From positions 1-39,000 of the forward strand of contig CAYPRM010000011.1 of the NCBI GenBank assembly GCA_964413365.1: DNA of 39,000 nt, written 5' to 3'. The DNA is from RGIG4608 sp964413365. GTDB lineage: Bacteria > Bacillota > Clostridia > Oscillospirales > CAG-272. The notes below the pieces were generated by a model. It was given only the letters and a program-made list of their open reading frames with translations, did no database searches and was not told the DNA's origin. Of this stretch, positions 1-8,394 are shown one piece after another (within the stretch, counting starts at the first letter, position 1; the number at the start of each line of letters is the position of its first letter). The translations under genes were made by a program, and so were the position numbers.

Positions 1-826
1 CAAGCTCGACAGCCTCATAGGAGGAAAATCCGAAATCGTAGAGCCTCGCATGGTCCGCCCAATCATTCGGCGCATTCAGCGTTACCGCCACGAGGCGCAC
101 GCCATCACGCTCCGCATATGTTGCAAGACACCTGCCGCCGACTCGCGTGTAGCCCGTTTTTCCTGCAAGCACACCGGAATATGTGCGCAGCAGCCTGTTG
201 TGATTAGTCAGTACGCTCACCCCTCCGCCCTCACGTGGTAGGGTGGCACGATATGAGCCCGATATCCGCAGAAAATCCGCATTTTTGACCGCGTAAGCGA
301 GCAGATCTGCAAGATCGCGTGCCGTTGTGTAGTGGTCGGCGTCGTGAAGCCCGTGCGGATTTGTAAAATGCGTGTTCGACATTCCAAGCTCCGCCGCCTT
401 GAGATTCATTTTCGCAACGAACGCATCGACCGAGCCTCCGACGGAGAGGGCAATAGCCACCGCCGCATCGTTTGCGGAGGATAGAAGCAGACAGTAGAGC
501 AAGGACTCCAGCGTCAGCCTCTCACCCTCACGGAGATATGCCGACGAGCCCTCCACGCCCACAGCGGAACGCGGAACAGATACGACAGAGGACAACTCAA
601 GCCCGCTCTCAAGGGCAACTATAGCCGTCATTATCTTCGTCGTCGACGCCATCGGTAGCCGTCTGTCGGGATTTTTGCCATATATGAGCCTTCCGCTCTC
701 CGCATCAATAAGGCACGCGGAAACAGCCGATATGCTGAGCTCTCCAACGGCACGCACGGACACGGTGAAGGGAAGAAATAGGCAGACGAGGAGTACGAAA
801 ACGGTAAGTCTTATAAGTAATTTCAT
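1..826 (-). CDS. D-alanyl-D-alanine carboxypeptidase (peptidase S11), C-terminus cut by window edge
   Basis: This is a penicillin-binding D,D-carboxypeptidase that would trim the terminal D-Ala from peptidoglycan stem peptides outside the membrane. Reading the minus strand from the ATG at 824-826 gives a hydrophobic signal segment (residues about 3-26) and then the three S11 active-site motifs: STTK at 61-64 (S61 nucleophile), SAN at 117-119 and KTG at 223-225. A region matching the family's NPHGL motif lies at about 156-160. The frame is open for 275 codons to the left edge, so part of the catalytic domain and the usual C-terminal membrane anchor are missing. The start has a good ribosome site (GGGGTGAT). 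It lies downstream of gerW and scpA/scpB, a context also seen for DacF/DacB-type enzymes, so a sporulation role is possible but not shown. Confidence 0.93.
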   Translation of the reverse strand, partial: MKLLIRLTVFVLLVCLFLPFTVSVRAVGELSISAVSACLIDAESGRLIYGKNPDRRLPMASTTKIMTAIVALESGLELSSVVSVPRSAVGVEGSSAYLREGERLTLESLLYCLLLSSANDAAVAIALSVGGSVDAFVAKMNLKAAELGMSNTHFTNPHGLHDADHYTTARDLADLLAYAVKNADFLRISGSYRATLPREGGGVSVLTNHNRLLRTYSGVLAGKTGYTRVGGRCLATYAERDGVRLVAVTLNAPNDWADHARLYDFGFSSYEAVEL

Positions 827-829
827 AAA

Positions 830-864
830 GATCACCCCAAACGATTATATTTTTTGAGGTGATC
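830..864 (-). promoter_or_regulatory. Inverted repeat covering the ribosome site of the carboxypeptidase gene
   Basis: GATCACCCC (830-838) and GAGGTGATC (856-864) are near-perfect inverted arms, with 8 of 9 positions matching, around an AT-rich loop. The loop contains ATTATA at 844-849, which is TATAAT on the minus strand. On the minus strand the second arm is the ribosome binding site itself, so a folded transcript would hide it. It could be a translational brake, an operator, or a weak terminator after gerW. No good -35 is visible at 17 bases from the TATAAT. Confidence 0.4.
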
Positions 865-887
865 CTTTTATACCTGTAGGAGAGGTA

Positions 888-1319
888 TTATTTGATTATA
901 TCCTCAACTATGACCTCGTCGGGCGTAGTGGAGGTCGATGTGAAGATGTTCTTTATTTTCTGAATTATCTCGGGCGAGCGGTCGAGAAGATCGCATGCCT
1001 GCTCCACGGGATCGGGACCCGTCTTGCCCTCACAGCTGATGAAGTCCGTGCGTCCCTCCTTGGAGATGACGAGGAAGCCCACGGGGGTAACGCTCATTCC
1101 GCTTCCTCCGCCGCCACCGAACTTGTTGGATTTCTGTACCTGCGCACCCGTGTCAACTCCACCCGTCGCAAAGCCAACGCTGAGCTTGGATATGGGAATT
1201 ATCGTCGTGCCTGCGGAGGTCTCTATGGGATTTCCCACGACGGTGTTTGAGTCGAGCATTCCTTTGATATTCTCAAAGGATGTCTTGAACATCGTATCAA
1301 ATCTGTTTTCGTTTGCCAT
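888..1319 (-). CDS. ytfJ: GerW family sporulation protein (YtfJ)
   Basis: The protein is 143 residues, typical for the GerW/YtfJ family of small spore proteins, which in Bacillus is linked to germination; the biochemical role is not settled. Family features seen are the N-terminal helix with FENIKGMLDSNTVVG, the segment TIIPISKLSVGFATGG, and a glycine-rich stretch (about 69-73) before SVTPVGFLVI. The C-terminal 25 residues are variable and acidic. It starts one base after the stop of the DUF2953 gene, whose last codons supply its Shine-Dalgarno (AAGGAAG). This pairing mirrors ytfI-ytfJ in Bacillus. It is likely cotranscribed with the genes upstream and expressed in sporulation, although no sporulation sigma site was identified. 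Confidence 0.93.
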   Translation of the reverse strand: MANENRFDTMFKTSFENIKGMLDSNTVVGNPIETSAGTTIIPISKLSVGFATGGVDTGAQVQKSNKFGGGGGSGMSVTPVGFLVISKEGRTDFISCEGKTGPDPVEQACDLLDRSPEIIQKIKNIFTSTSTTPDEVIVEDIIK

Positions 1320-1320
1320 T

Positions 1321-1947
1321 TTAATCAGCTTCCTTTCGATTTTTTGTGATTTTAAGCTTCAAATATCTGAAAAGTGTCTTAAGGAGCACCGCAAGTGCCC
1401 CGAATACGCTAAGCGATAGGGAAATATTCAGCCTCGCCACGGAGCGATCCGATAGAAAATCGGGTTCTACCGAGATCTCCGAGCACCGTAGGGACGAGAG
1501 GGACGTTATCGAGTCGATGGTGTCTATAAGACAAGTTACAGCACCCGAGACTGCCCCATAGAGGATCGCAGTCTTTGCGGCGTCCTCCGTGCCTATTCTG
1601 ATATATATTTTAGCCAGCCGCACGTGCAGATGCTTCGCAAAGGCGCGTGAAAATACCCCGAGAAGCTCCGTAACGGTCTTGATCGTCTCGTTGAGCGGCG
1701 GCTTCTGCTTCGGCTCTGTATCGCTCTTGCGAACGACTGTGCTCGGCTTTTTCTTCTTGACCTTTTTCTTTTTGTATTTTTTTGCGCTCTCACGCTTCTT
1801 TTTTGCAGGATAGAGCCTGAATTTCAGAAGCAGTACCCTTAGATATACGCAGAGCTCGTCCTCGAGCACTATGCTTATTCCGACTCTCATAGCGAGGATC
1901 GCCGCAACGAGCACAATAATGCCGAGTGTTATATAAAGTGCTACCAT
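1321..1947 (-). CDS. DUF2953 domain-containing membrane-anchored protein
   Basis: This is a 208-residue protein of unknown function. An N-terminal membrane helix (about 2-24) is followed by a short basic stretch and a very lysine-rich segment (residues about 49-70, with KKYKKKKVKKKK). A DUF2953-like domain follows, ending in a second hydrophobic stretch near 178-192. The gene order with gerW downstream matches ytfI-ytfJ, and DUF2953 is the family of YtfI. AGGAGG lies 7 bases before the ATG. In spore formers this pair is usually assigned to the forespore, but that is family knowledge and nothing in the sequence here proves it. Confidence 0.85.
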   Translation of the reverse strand: MVALYITLGIIVLVAAILAMRVGISIVLEDELCVYLRVLLLKFRLYPAKKKRESAKKYKKKKVKKKKPSTVVRKSDTEPKQKPPLNETIKTVTELLGVFSRAFAKHLHVRLAKIYIRIGTEDAAKTAILYGAVSGAVTCLIDTIDSITSLSSLRCSEISVEPDFLSDRSVARLNISLSLSVFGALAVLLKTLFRYLKLKITKNRKEAD

Positions 1948-1993
1948 GCCATTCCTCCTGTGTGTCGGTGCGACTGCTTACGCAGTGATGCCT

Positions 1994-2635
1994 CTATTCC
2001 GTGATCTCCTCAGCGGAGGCAACCATCAGCTCCATCTGCTCGTCCGCCGTGCGCAGCTCCTCGATCTCGGGAAGCTCCGAGGTCGAGCTAAGACCGAACA
2101 CACGCAGGAACTTGTCCGTCGTGGAGTAGAGCATCGGTCTGCCTGGAGCATCGAGCCGTCCCGAGCATTCTATCAGCCCCTTTTCGGTGAGGGAATTCAT
2201 CGCATAGCTCGAATCCACGCCCCTTACAATGTCGACAAAGCTCCTTGTAACGGGCTGATTGTATGCAACTATCGCGAGCACCTCCATCGAGGAGTTCGAG
2301 AGATTTCCACCCCTCTTTATTCCGAGAGCCTCGCGTATTTGAGTGTCGAACTGCTCCTTTGTGCAGAGCTGGCAGGTCTCGGGCAGCATCAGAAGCATTA
2401 TCCCGTGATCGTCCGTGTTGTAGCCCTCGGATATCTCCGAAGCTATCCTTCTTGCCTCGCTCGGCGTTATGGAGAGCACCTGTGCGAGCTTTTCATATCT
2501 TACGGGATATCCCGCGGCGAAAAGTATCGCCTCTATTGCCGCCGCTATCTGCACGGGGGACATTTCCGAGCCGCCCTCATTCTCTGGGATAAGCTCGACA
2601 TCCGTATTTGTATCAAGTCTTTCAGCGTCCGTCAT
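1994..2635 (-). CDS. scpB: Segregation and condensation protein ScpB
   Basis: ScpB is the kleisin-associated winged-helix subunit of the SMC-ScpA-ScpB condensin that organises and separates the chromosome. The 213-residue product begins MTDAERLD. A longer reading up to 2695 is open but lies wholly inside scpA and has no ribosome site, whereas GGAGG sits just upstream of the chosen ATG. The segment AAIEAILFAAGYPVRYEKLAQVL is the usual first winged helix, followed by NSSMEVLAIVAYNQPVTR and RGVDSSYAMNSLTEKGLI, the conserved second wing region. Its start overlaps the scpA stop by 14 bases, suggesting coupled translation and balanced amounts of the two subunits. Confidence 0.96.
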   Translation of the reverse strand: MTDAERLDTNTDVELIPENEGGSEMSPVQIAAAIEAILFAAGYPVRYEKLAQVLSITPSEARRIASEISEGYNTDDHGIMLLMLPETCQLCTKEQFDTQIREALGIKRGGNLSNSSMEVLAIVAYNQPVTRSFVDIVRGVDSSYAMNSLTEKGLIECSGRLDAPGRPMLYSTTDKFLRVFGLSSTSELPEIEELRTADEQMELMVASAEEITE

Positions 2636-3422
2636 CAGTAGCCTCCTTGTTATCGTTATCGTTGTTGTTTTCCTTCTGGGGTACGTAGCCCTCATTCAGC
2701 GTGAATACCGTATCCACACCGTAATTGTTTCCGTCGGGTACACATTCGTCCTCCACAAGGAGTATGCGCCCCGTCTTGACAAGCTCAAGCACGCCTATAA
2801 ATATCGCTATCATATCGGGCAGGGAAACGCTGTCCTCCAAAAAGTCCGATAGCTTCTGATACCGCGTGGAATTGAGCCTCGTCATTATTTGTAATATCTT
2901 GTGCTCAACGGGTACGATCGGCTTTGCGATCATCGGAGTGAAGGCGTTTTTGTGAGCCTCCTCCATGGCATCGTTGAGATCCACGATCCTCCGCATCGCG
3001 CGATAAAGTTTTTCCGTGTCCTGATCGTCAACGAACGTGCGATCGACGGATATCTCGTCGGTGTCCTTCACGAAGCGAGCGGAATACATAGCGAACAGCG
3101 GATGCATAAGCTCCGCGGCACGCTTTGCCTGCTGATAACGGAGCAGGGCGTCCGCAAGCTCCTTGCGGGGATCCTCCACCTCCTCCTCAACACGGGGAAG
3201 CAGGAGCTTGCTCTTTATGAGCATAAGATCGCTCGCCATAACGAGAAATTCGCTCGCCACATCCATATCCATCTCCTGCGCGGCGTTTATATATTCCATA
3301 TACTGATCGCAGATAAGAGAGATGGGAATGTCCTCTATATTTACCTTGTTCTTGTGTATCAGCGTCAGCAGAAGGTCAAGAGGGCCCTCAAACTGATCGA
3401 GACGGTATGTGAATGCTTCCAT
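2622..3422 (-). CDS. scpA: Segregation and condensation protein ScpA (kleisin)
   Basis: ScpA is the bacterial kleisin that bridges the SMC heads and binds ScpB. The 266-residue product opens with the family signature YRLDQFEGPLDLLLTLI, continues with DIPISLICDQYMEYI, and has the MASDLMLIKSKLLLP block at about 66-80. A C-terminal winged helix follows near 185-235. The tail is rich in Asn and Asp (NNDNDNKEATDDG) and is unrelated to the family core; part of its coding sequence doubles as the ribosome site and first codons of scpB. The gene is 29 bases downstream of the M50 protease gene. Confidence 0.96.
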   Translation of the reverse strand: MEAFTYRLDQFEGPLDLLLTLIHKNKVNIEDIPISLICDQYMEYINAAQEMDMDVASEFLVMASDLMLIKSKLLLPRVEEEVEDPRKELADALLRYQQAKRAAELMHPLFAMYSARFVKDTDEISVDRTFVDDQDTEKLYRAMRRIVDLNDAMEEAHKNAFTPMIAKPIVPVEHKILQIMTRLNSTRYQKLSDFLEDSVSLPDMIAIFIGVLELVKTGRILLVEDECVPDGNNYGVDTVFTLNEGYVPQKENNNDNDNKEATDDGR

Positions 3423-3451
3423 TGAAATCTAAGATCTCCCTGTGTAAATTT

Positions 3452-4222
3452 TTAGAACGAGAAGGTGGGAAGTCGCCTGAAAATATCGCTTATCGCGCCA
3501 AAGAGCTGATCCTCGGGCATACCTGTAACGCTGAATAGCAGATCGCTGATCCAATTCGTCGCGACACTCAGAGGAAGGTCGATAATACCGCTCGCAAGGA
3601 GCACGATAAAGCCTATCATAATGTATCTTTCATACCTCATTATCTTGAAATACAGATCCGTGGGAAGGAAGATGTACGCGATCCTCGAGCCGTCGAACGG
3701 TGGGATGGGAATGAGGTTAAATATCATCAGATTGAGATTTAGTGATATACCGAAATACAGCATCACCGCAAGGAGAGCAAGAACGATAAAGATCGGGCTC
3801 TGCGCGATCTCGTCCTCAATGTAATAATAGCCCTTCTCGGGAATAATTATCATGCTCGACAGAGGTATCATCACCATCCTCAGCAGCAGAGTGAATATCA
3901 CCGCCAGACAAAGATTTGAGAGCGGACCTGCCGCCGCTGTTATCGCCATATCCCTGCGAGGCTTCTTGAAATTTCTCGCATTTATCGGTACGGGCTCAGC
4001 CCAACCGACGCTGAAGAACAGCATCGACAGAAATCCGAGCAGATTGAAGTGCTTTGCGGGATTGAGCGTTATCCTGCCGAGATTTTTCGCTGTGTCGTCC
4101 CCGAGCCTATACGCCGCATATCCGTGCGCCGACTCGTGTATCGAGAGGGAAATGAGCACGGAGGGGAGAAGAAGGAGGATTTGAGGTATTCTGTTAAGCA
4201 GAGCTGCAAAATAATTAAGCAT
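3452..4222 (-). CDS. Site-2 protease family (M50) intramembrane metalloprotease
   Basis: This is a polytopic 256-residue protein with the zinc-binding HESAH motif at about 29-33 inside the first long hydrophobic stretch, and the second zinc-site motif NLIPIPPFDG (Asp ligand) at about 168-177. Both active-site parts are present and intact. At least five hydrophobic segments are visible. No PDZ domain is present, which places it in the compact YwhC-like group rather than with RseP or SpoIVFB with CBS. Substrate unknown. A good AGGAG lies 8 bases before the ATG. The position upstream of scpA-scpB is common in Clostridia, so it is probably part of the same transcript. Confidence 0.92.
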   Translation of the reverse strand: MLNYFAALLNRIPQILLLLPSVLISLSIHESAHGYAAYRLGDDTAKNLGRITLNPAKHFNLLGFLSMLFFSVGWAEPVPINARNFKKPRRDMAITAAAGPLSNLCLAVIFTLLLRMVMIPLSSMIIIPEKGYYYIEDEIAQSPIFIVLALLAVMLYFGISLNLNLMIFNLIPIPPFDGSRIAYIFLPTDLYFKIMRYERYIMIGFIVLLASGIIDLPLSVATNWISDLLFSVTGMPEDQLFGAISDIFRRLPTFSF

Positions 4223-4247
4223 ATTGTACTCCTGTCCCTATCGCCGA

Positions 4248-4850
4248 TCAAAGCTCGGCGTGATTTAATATTTCTCTGAGAAGCTCCGCCTTGCCCTCAC
4301 CCGTGTGGGAGGAGAAGGGTATTACCGTGGTGTCGGGTGCGAGGAGCGAATCCTCGGATATCTCGGCAAGCTTTGCTGTGCGATCAGTTTTGTTTAGCTT
4401 GTCGACCTTGGTAGCAACGATGATATAGGGAATACCCATCTCGTTTAAGAAGGATATCATCATAGCATCGTCCTCAGTGATGCCGACCTTGCAGTCCACG
4501 AGCTGTACGACGAGGGAGAGCAGGTCGATATTCTTGTTCTGCGTGAAATAACCGTCAGTAAGGCTCGACCATGCCTGCTTGGAGTCAAGACGCCTCTTTG
4601 CATAGCCGTAGCCGGGAAGATCCACCAAAAACAGCTTCTTGTCAACGTCGTAGAAGTTTATCGTAATGGTCTTGCCGGGCATCGAGGATACGCGCGCAAG
4701 GCTCTTTCTGCCGAGCAGGGTGTTTATGAGCGAGCTTTTACCAACGTTTGAACGTCCCGAGAAGGCTACCTGCCTTATCGGATCGGTCGGAAATTGCTTT
4801 GCAAGCCCCGCACTTATGCGGAGCGATGTGTTTTGAAGATTTATCGCCAT
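4248..4850 (-). CDS. yihA: Ribosome biogenesis GTP-binding protein YihA/YsxC (EngB)
   Basis: This is an essential small GTPase needed for late assembly of the 50S ribosomal subunit. The 200-residue protein has G1 GRSNVGKS at about 32-39, a G2 threonine in MPGKTITINF, G3 DLPGYGYAKR at about 76-85, G4 TKVDK at about 147-151 and G5-like SSHTGEG near 179-185, all in family order. Length matches the family (about 195-210). The ribosome site is weak, with AAGG well upstream of the ATG. It follows lon by 24 bases, and lon-ysxC is the same order as in Bacillus, so cotranscription from the lon promoter is likely. Confidence 0.97.
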   Translation of the reverse strand: MAINLQNTSLRISAGLAKQFPTDPIRQVAFSGRSNVGKSSLINTLLGRKSLARVSSMPGKTITINFYDVDKKLFLVDLPGYGYAKRRLDSKQAWSSLTDGYFTQNKNIDLLSLVVQLVDCKVGITEDDAMMISFLNEMGIPYIIVATKVDKLNKTDRTAKLAEISEDSLLAPDTTVIPFSSHTGEGKAELLREILNHAEL

Positions 4851-4874
4851 TTTTCTGTTTCTACCTTCTGAATT

Positions 4875-7283
4875 TTACTTTCTGTAAGCGTTAGATGCGC
4901 CGATGGACATCTCAACTCCCGAGAGATTGGAAATGAGAGCCTCGGTAAAGACGCTCTGCTCGCTTTTCACAAGTGCATTGTCGAGCACATCCTCAAGCGT
5001 GGAGCAGGGAATGAATTGCAGGTTCTCCCTTGCGAGGGGATCAATGCTCTCAAGATCCTTGAGGTTTCCTTGTGGGATCAGCACCGTGCGTACACCTGCC
5101 GTGTATGCAGCCATCGTCTTTTCCTTAAGACCGCCGATGGGCAGCACCTTGCCACGGAGGGTTATCTCGCCCGTCATGGCAATATCCCTGCGCACGGGCG
5201 TGCCTGAAAGCGCACTGACGAGTGCCGTTACCATCGTAACACCCGCACTCGGACCGTCCTTCGGAACAGCCCCCTCGGGCGCGTGGATATGTATATCGCA
5301 GTTCTTGTAAAAGTCCGCCTGTATGTTATACTTTTTAGCAACGGAGCGAACGTAGCTGACCGCTATGTGCGCACTCTCCTTCATCACATCACCAAGCGAG
5401 CCTGTGAGCTCGAGCTTGCCCGTGCCATCAAGCACAGCCACCTCTATTTTCAGCATATCGCCGCCAAGCTCCGTGTACGCAAGCCCGTTGACTACGCCGA
5501 CCTCGTCGCATTCTCCGATAAGCTCGGGGAGGTACTTCCTCTCGCCGAGATATTTTGAAAGATTTGACCTGTCTATGCTGACGGACTTGACACCGCCCGA
5601 AACTATCTCATACGCCGCCTTGCGACAGAGGGATGCGATCGTGCGTTCAAGCCCCCTCACGCCTGCCTCATGCGTGTAGTAGTCGATAATGTCGCCGAGT
5701 GCCTCGTCCGAGATCTTAAGCGTGCGCTTCGTCAAGCCGTGACGCTTCAGCTGCTTCGAGATGAGATGATTTTTCGCAATACTCATCTTCTCGCGCTTTG
5801 TGTATATCTTCAGCTCGATTATCTCCATTCGGTCGATGAGCGGACGGGGAACCGTCTCAAGCGTGTTGGCAGTCGCTATGAAGAAGCACCTTGAGAGGTC
5901 TATCGGAAGCTCCACAAAATGATCCCTGAACGACTTGTTCTGCTCGCCGTCAAGCACCTCGAGAAGTGCCGAGGTGGGATCTCCGTGAGCATCGCTCGTG
6001 AGCTTGTCGATCTCGTCAAGCAGGATCAGCGGATTGTTCGCCTCCGCCTCGATCAGAGCGTTTATTATTCTTCCCGGCATAGCGCCGACGTATGTTTTTC
6101 TGTGTCCTCTTATGTCAGCCTCGTCCCTGACACCGCCGAGCGATACGCGAACGTACTTGCGCTTCATCGCAGACGCTACGGATGCGGCGATCGAGGTCTT
6201 GCCGACTCCGGGAGGGCCTACAAGGCATATTATCTGATTGTTCAGGTCGGGATTTAACTCCTTGACCGCAAGAAATTCAAGTATGCGCTTCTTGACGTCC
6301 TCAAGCCCGTCGTGATCGCGCTCAAGTATCTTCGACGCCGCGGCAACGTCCGCGCGGTCCTTCGTGGATCTGCTCCACGGAATGTCGAGCACCGTGTCAA
6401 GATAGGATTGCATTACGGATAGCTCCGCAGAGCCGAAGGGAAGGCGCGACATTCTCTCGCAGTCCTTCATCAGCTTTACCTCGATCTCCTTCGGCAGATG
6501 AGCGGCAAGTATCCTCTCCGCATAATCATCATCGTCTGACGCCTCGCCAAGCTCCTCGCGGATAACTCTCATCTGCTCACGCAGATAGTATTCCTTCTGA
6601 TTTCTGTTGAGGCGCGAGCGTACCTCCTTGTGGATCGCATTCTCACATTCGAGCAGTCTTGCCTCCTCCTCAAGCAGAACTATGAGTCTCTTAAGGCGTG
6701 CCGCAGGCTCAAATACGGAGAGTATCTCCTGCTTGTCGGTGTGACGCACGAGAATATTCGACGCAATGAAATCCGCAAGTGCCCCGGGATTTTTGATAGT
6801 CCCGAGAGCGGAGATTAGCTCCTTTGAGGACGCAGGGAGAAACTCCGCCATCTTCTCGACTGCAGCTGTCGCCTCACGCGCCAGGGCCTCGTTTGCAATG
6901 CTGTCCGCATCCTCAAGCGTGAGCGTCTTGCAGATGACTCTGACCATTCGGCACCTGTCAAGCTCCGCATATTCCTCGATCGTTGCGCGGCTGAAGCCCT
7001 CGGCGATGACTCTGAGCTTGCCCTCAGGCGTCTTGACCGACTGCTTGATCTTCGCTACCGTGCCGACGCTGAATATGTCTGAAAATTTGATGGGATCGTT
7101 GGAAAGCTCCTTCCTCGATACTATGAAAATAAATGAACCTCGCTCGCTCGCAGTCTCCACCGCGCCGATATTTTTCGTCTCACTCAGCTCAAAGTTCACC
7201 GTGATCGCAGGAAATGCGACCGTTCCGTTGAGCACGACGAGGGGCAGGGTGAGCTGCTCTAATTTTTCTATATAATGAGCCAT
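4875..7283 (-). CDS. lon: Endopeptidase La (ATP-dependent Lon protease)
   Basis: Lon is a cytosolic AAA+ serine protease that degrades misfolded and regulatory proteins. The 802-residue product has the N-terminal LON substrate domain (about 10-205), a coiled linker (205-330), Walker A GPPGVGKT at 356-363, Walker B LLDEID at 421-426, and a C-terminal protease domain with the catalytic dyad Ser679 (in PKDGPSAGVTM) and Lys722 (in GLKEKTMAA). Nothing is missing, and the length is normal for a class A Lon. GGAGG lies 7 bases before the ATG. It is the first gene of the minus-strand housekeeping block and has its own promoter. No CIRCE or CtsR operator was found upstream. Confidence 0.98.
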   Translation of the reverse strand: MAHYIEKLEQLTLPLVVLNGTVAFPAITVNFELSETKNIGAVETASERGSFIFIVSRKELSNDPIKFSDIFSVGTVAKIKQSVKTPEGKLRVIAEGFSRATIEEYAELDRCRMVRVICKTLTLEDADSIANEALAREATAAVEKMAEFLPASSKELISALGTIKNPGALADFIASNILVRHTDKQEILSVFEPAARLKRLIVLLEEEARLLECENAIHKEVRSRLNRNQKEYYLREQMRVIREELGEASDDDDYAERILAAHLPKEIEVKLMKDCERMSRLPFGSAELSVMQSYLDTVLDIPWSRSTKDRADVAAASKILERDHDGLEDVKKRILEFLAVKELNPDLNNQIICLVGPPGVGKTSIAASVASAMKRKYVRVSLGGVRDEADIRGHRKTYVGAMPGRIINALIEAEANNPLILLDEIDKLTSDAHGDPTSALLEVLDGEQNKSFRDHFVELPIDLSRCFFIATANTLETVPRPLIDRMEIIELKIYTKREKMSIAKNHLISKQLKRHGLTKRTLKISDEALGDIIDYYTHEAGVRGLERTIASLCRKAAYEIVSGGVKSVSIDRSNLSKYLGERKYLPELIGECDEVGVVNGLAYTELGGDMLKIEVAVLDGTGKLELTGSLGDVMKESAHIAVSYVRSVAKKYNIQADFYKNCDIHIHAPEGAVPKDGPSAGVTMVTALVSALSGTPVRRDIAMTGEITLRGKVLPIGGLKEKTMAAYTAGVRTVLIPQGNLKDLESIDPLARENLQFIPCSTLEDVLDNALVKSEQSVFTEALISNLSGVEMSIGASNAYRK

Positions 7284-7340
7284 AAAGCCTCCATGGAAAA
7301 AACGTATTTACAAAACTGTATATTTAACCTAATTATAGTC

Positions 7341-7369
7341 ATTATATCACAAAACCGTAACTATTTCCA
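7341..7369 (-). promoter_or_regulatory. Sigma-A-like promoter for lon
   Basis: On the minus strand there is TGGAAA (7369-7364), a 17-base spacer, and an extended -10, TGATATAAT, whose hexamer TATAAT occupies 7346-7341. Transcription would start near 7334, giving a leader of about 50 bases before the lon ATG. A second TATAAT lies at 7337-7332. Confidence 0.6.
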
Positions 7370-7460
7370 TACCTTTTTGAAAATTAATTCTCAATTTTCC
7401 TTTATTTTAGCATAAAACATCGTTAAATTTTTAATTAATAGGTAAAATTGCCAAAAGGTC

Positions 7461-7489
7461 TTGATTTATTTTGAAAAATATGATATCTT
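7461..7489 (+). promoter_or_regulatory. Possible promoter for kduI-kduD
   Basis: TTGATT (7461-7466), a 17-base spacer and TGATATCTT (hexamer TATCTT at 7484-7489 with an extended TG) lie about 57 bases ahead of the kduI start. Both hexamers match the consensus in only 4 of 6 positions, so this is a suggestion. Confidence 0.35.
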
Positions 7490-7545
7490 TATTATGTATG
7501 AGGCGTTCCAAGGCGAACGAAAAACGAAAAGAAAAGGAGATCAAT

Positions 7546-8376
7546 ATGGAAGTAAGAGACGCCGCTAATGCAAAGGACGTAAAATTTTATACCACGGACA
7601 GGCTCAGAGAGGAATTTCACATTTCGGGACTTTTTACTAAGGACAGCGTGAAGATGGTTTATAGCCATATAGACAGGATCGTGGTCCTCGGTATCTACCC
7701 TGTGGATAAGGACCTTTCCCTTGAGGCAGGAAAGGAGCTTGCCGCTGATTATTTCCTTCAGCGTAGAGAGCTTGGCTGTATCAATATAGGAGGTAAGGGC
7801 GAGATCGTAATCGACGGAGAGACCTATGAGATGAACCCCAGAGACGGTATATACGTCGGCAGAGGACATAAGGATATCATATTCAGAAGTGCAGATCCCG
7901 CGTGCCCTGCAAAGTTCTATGCCACCTCGTGCCCCGCACATACGGAGTACCCCATAAGAAAGATAGACATATCCAAGGCGAGAAAGGTGCCCTGCGGCAG
8001 CGTTGAGGATTGCAATAAGAGAGTTATCAATCAGTATATCCACCCCGAGGTAATGCAGTCCTGCCAGCTTTCTATGGGACTTACACAGCTTGAGGTAGGC
8101 TCTAACTGGAATACGATGCCCTCGCATACCCACGCAAGAAGGATGGAGGTCTATTTATACCTTGATATGGGCGAGAACGACGCAGTGTTCCACATGATGG
8201 GCGAGCCGAATGAGACAAGGCATATCATCATGCATAACGAGGAGGCTGTAATATCTCCCTCGTGGTCGATACATAGCGGAGTAGGAACGAGAAATTATTC
8301 CTTCATCTGGGCTATGTGTGGTGAAAATCAGGAATTTACTGATATGGACCATATCGAGACCAAGGATCTCAGATAA
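7546..8376 (+). CDS. kduI: 5-dehydro-4-deoxy-D-glucuronate isomerase KduI
   Basis: KduI converts 5-keto-4-deoxyuronate, which forms spontaneously from the unsaturated uronate released from lyase-cut pectin, to 2,5-diketo-3-deoxygluconate. The 276-residue cupin keeps the zinc site: His194 and His196 (in HTHARRME), Glu201 and His243 (in SIHSGVG). These equal H196, H198, E203 and H245 of the E. coli enzyme with a constant offset of two. The ATG at 7546 has AAGGAG 9 bases ahead; the open frame extends 25 codons upstream without a ribosome site and over the likely promoter, so that part is left out. kduD follows after 18 bases. The pair acts downstream of the PL9 lyase and the GH105 hydrolase encoded nearby. 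Confidence 0.97.
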   Translation: MEVRDAANAKDVKFYTTDRLREEFHISGLFTKDSVKMVYSHIDRIVVLGIYPVDKDLSLEAGKELAADYFLQRRELGCINIGGKGEIVIDGETYEMNPRDGIYVGRGHKDIIFRSADPACPAKFYATSCPAHTEYPIRKIDISKARKVPCGSVEDCNKRVINQYIHPEVMQSCQLSMGLTQLEVGSNWNTMPSHTHARRMEVYLYLDMGENDAVFHMMGEPNETRHIIMHNEEAVISPSWSIHSGVGTRNYSFIWAMCGENQEFTDMDHIETKDLR

Positions 8377-8394
8377 TAAAAGGAGGATTTGAAT

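Noticed and set aside
2636..2695. Twenty extra N-terminal residues of ScpB
   Set aside because: They lie inside scpA, are a frame shadow of its Asn/Asp-rich tail and lack a ribosome site, whereas the ATG at 2635 has one.
7284..7340. Heat-shock operator (CIRCE or CtsR box) before lon
   Set aside because: Neither the TTAGCACTC inverted repeat nor the GGTCAAA direct repeat is present in the leader or promoter region.
7471..7545. N-terminal extension of KduI from an upstream TTG
   Set aside because: No ribosome site precedes it, the added residues do not belong to the family, and the stretch overlaps the likely promoter and leader. The ATG at 7546 has AAGGAG.
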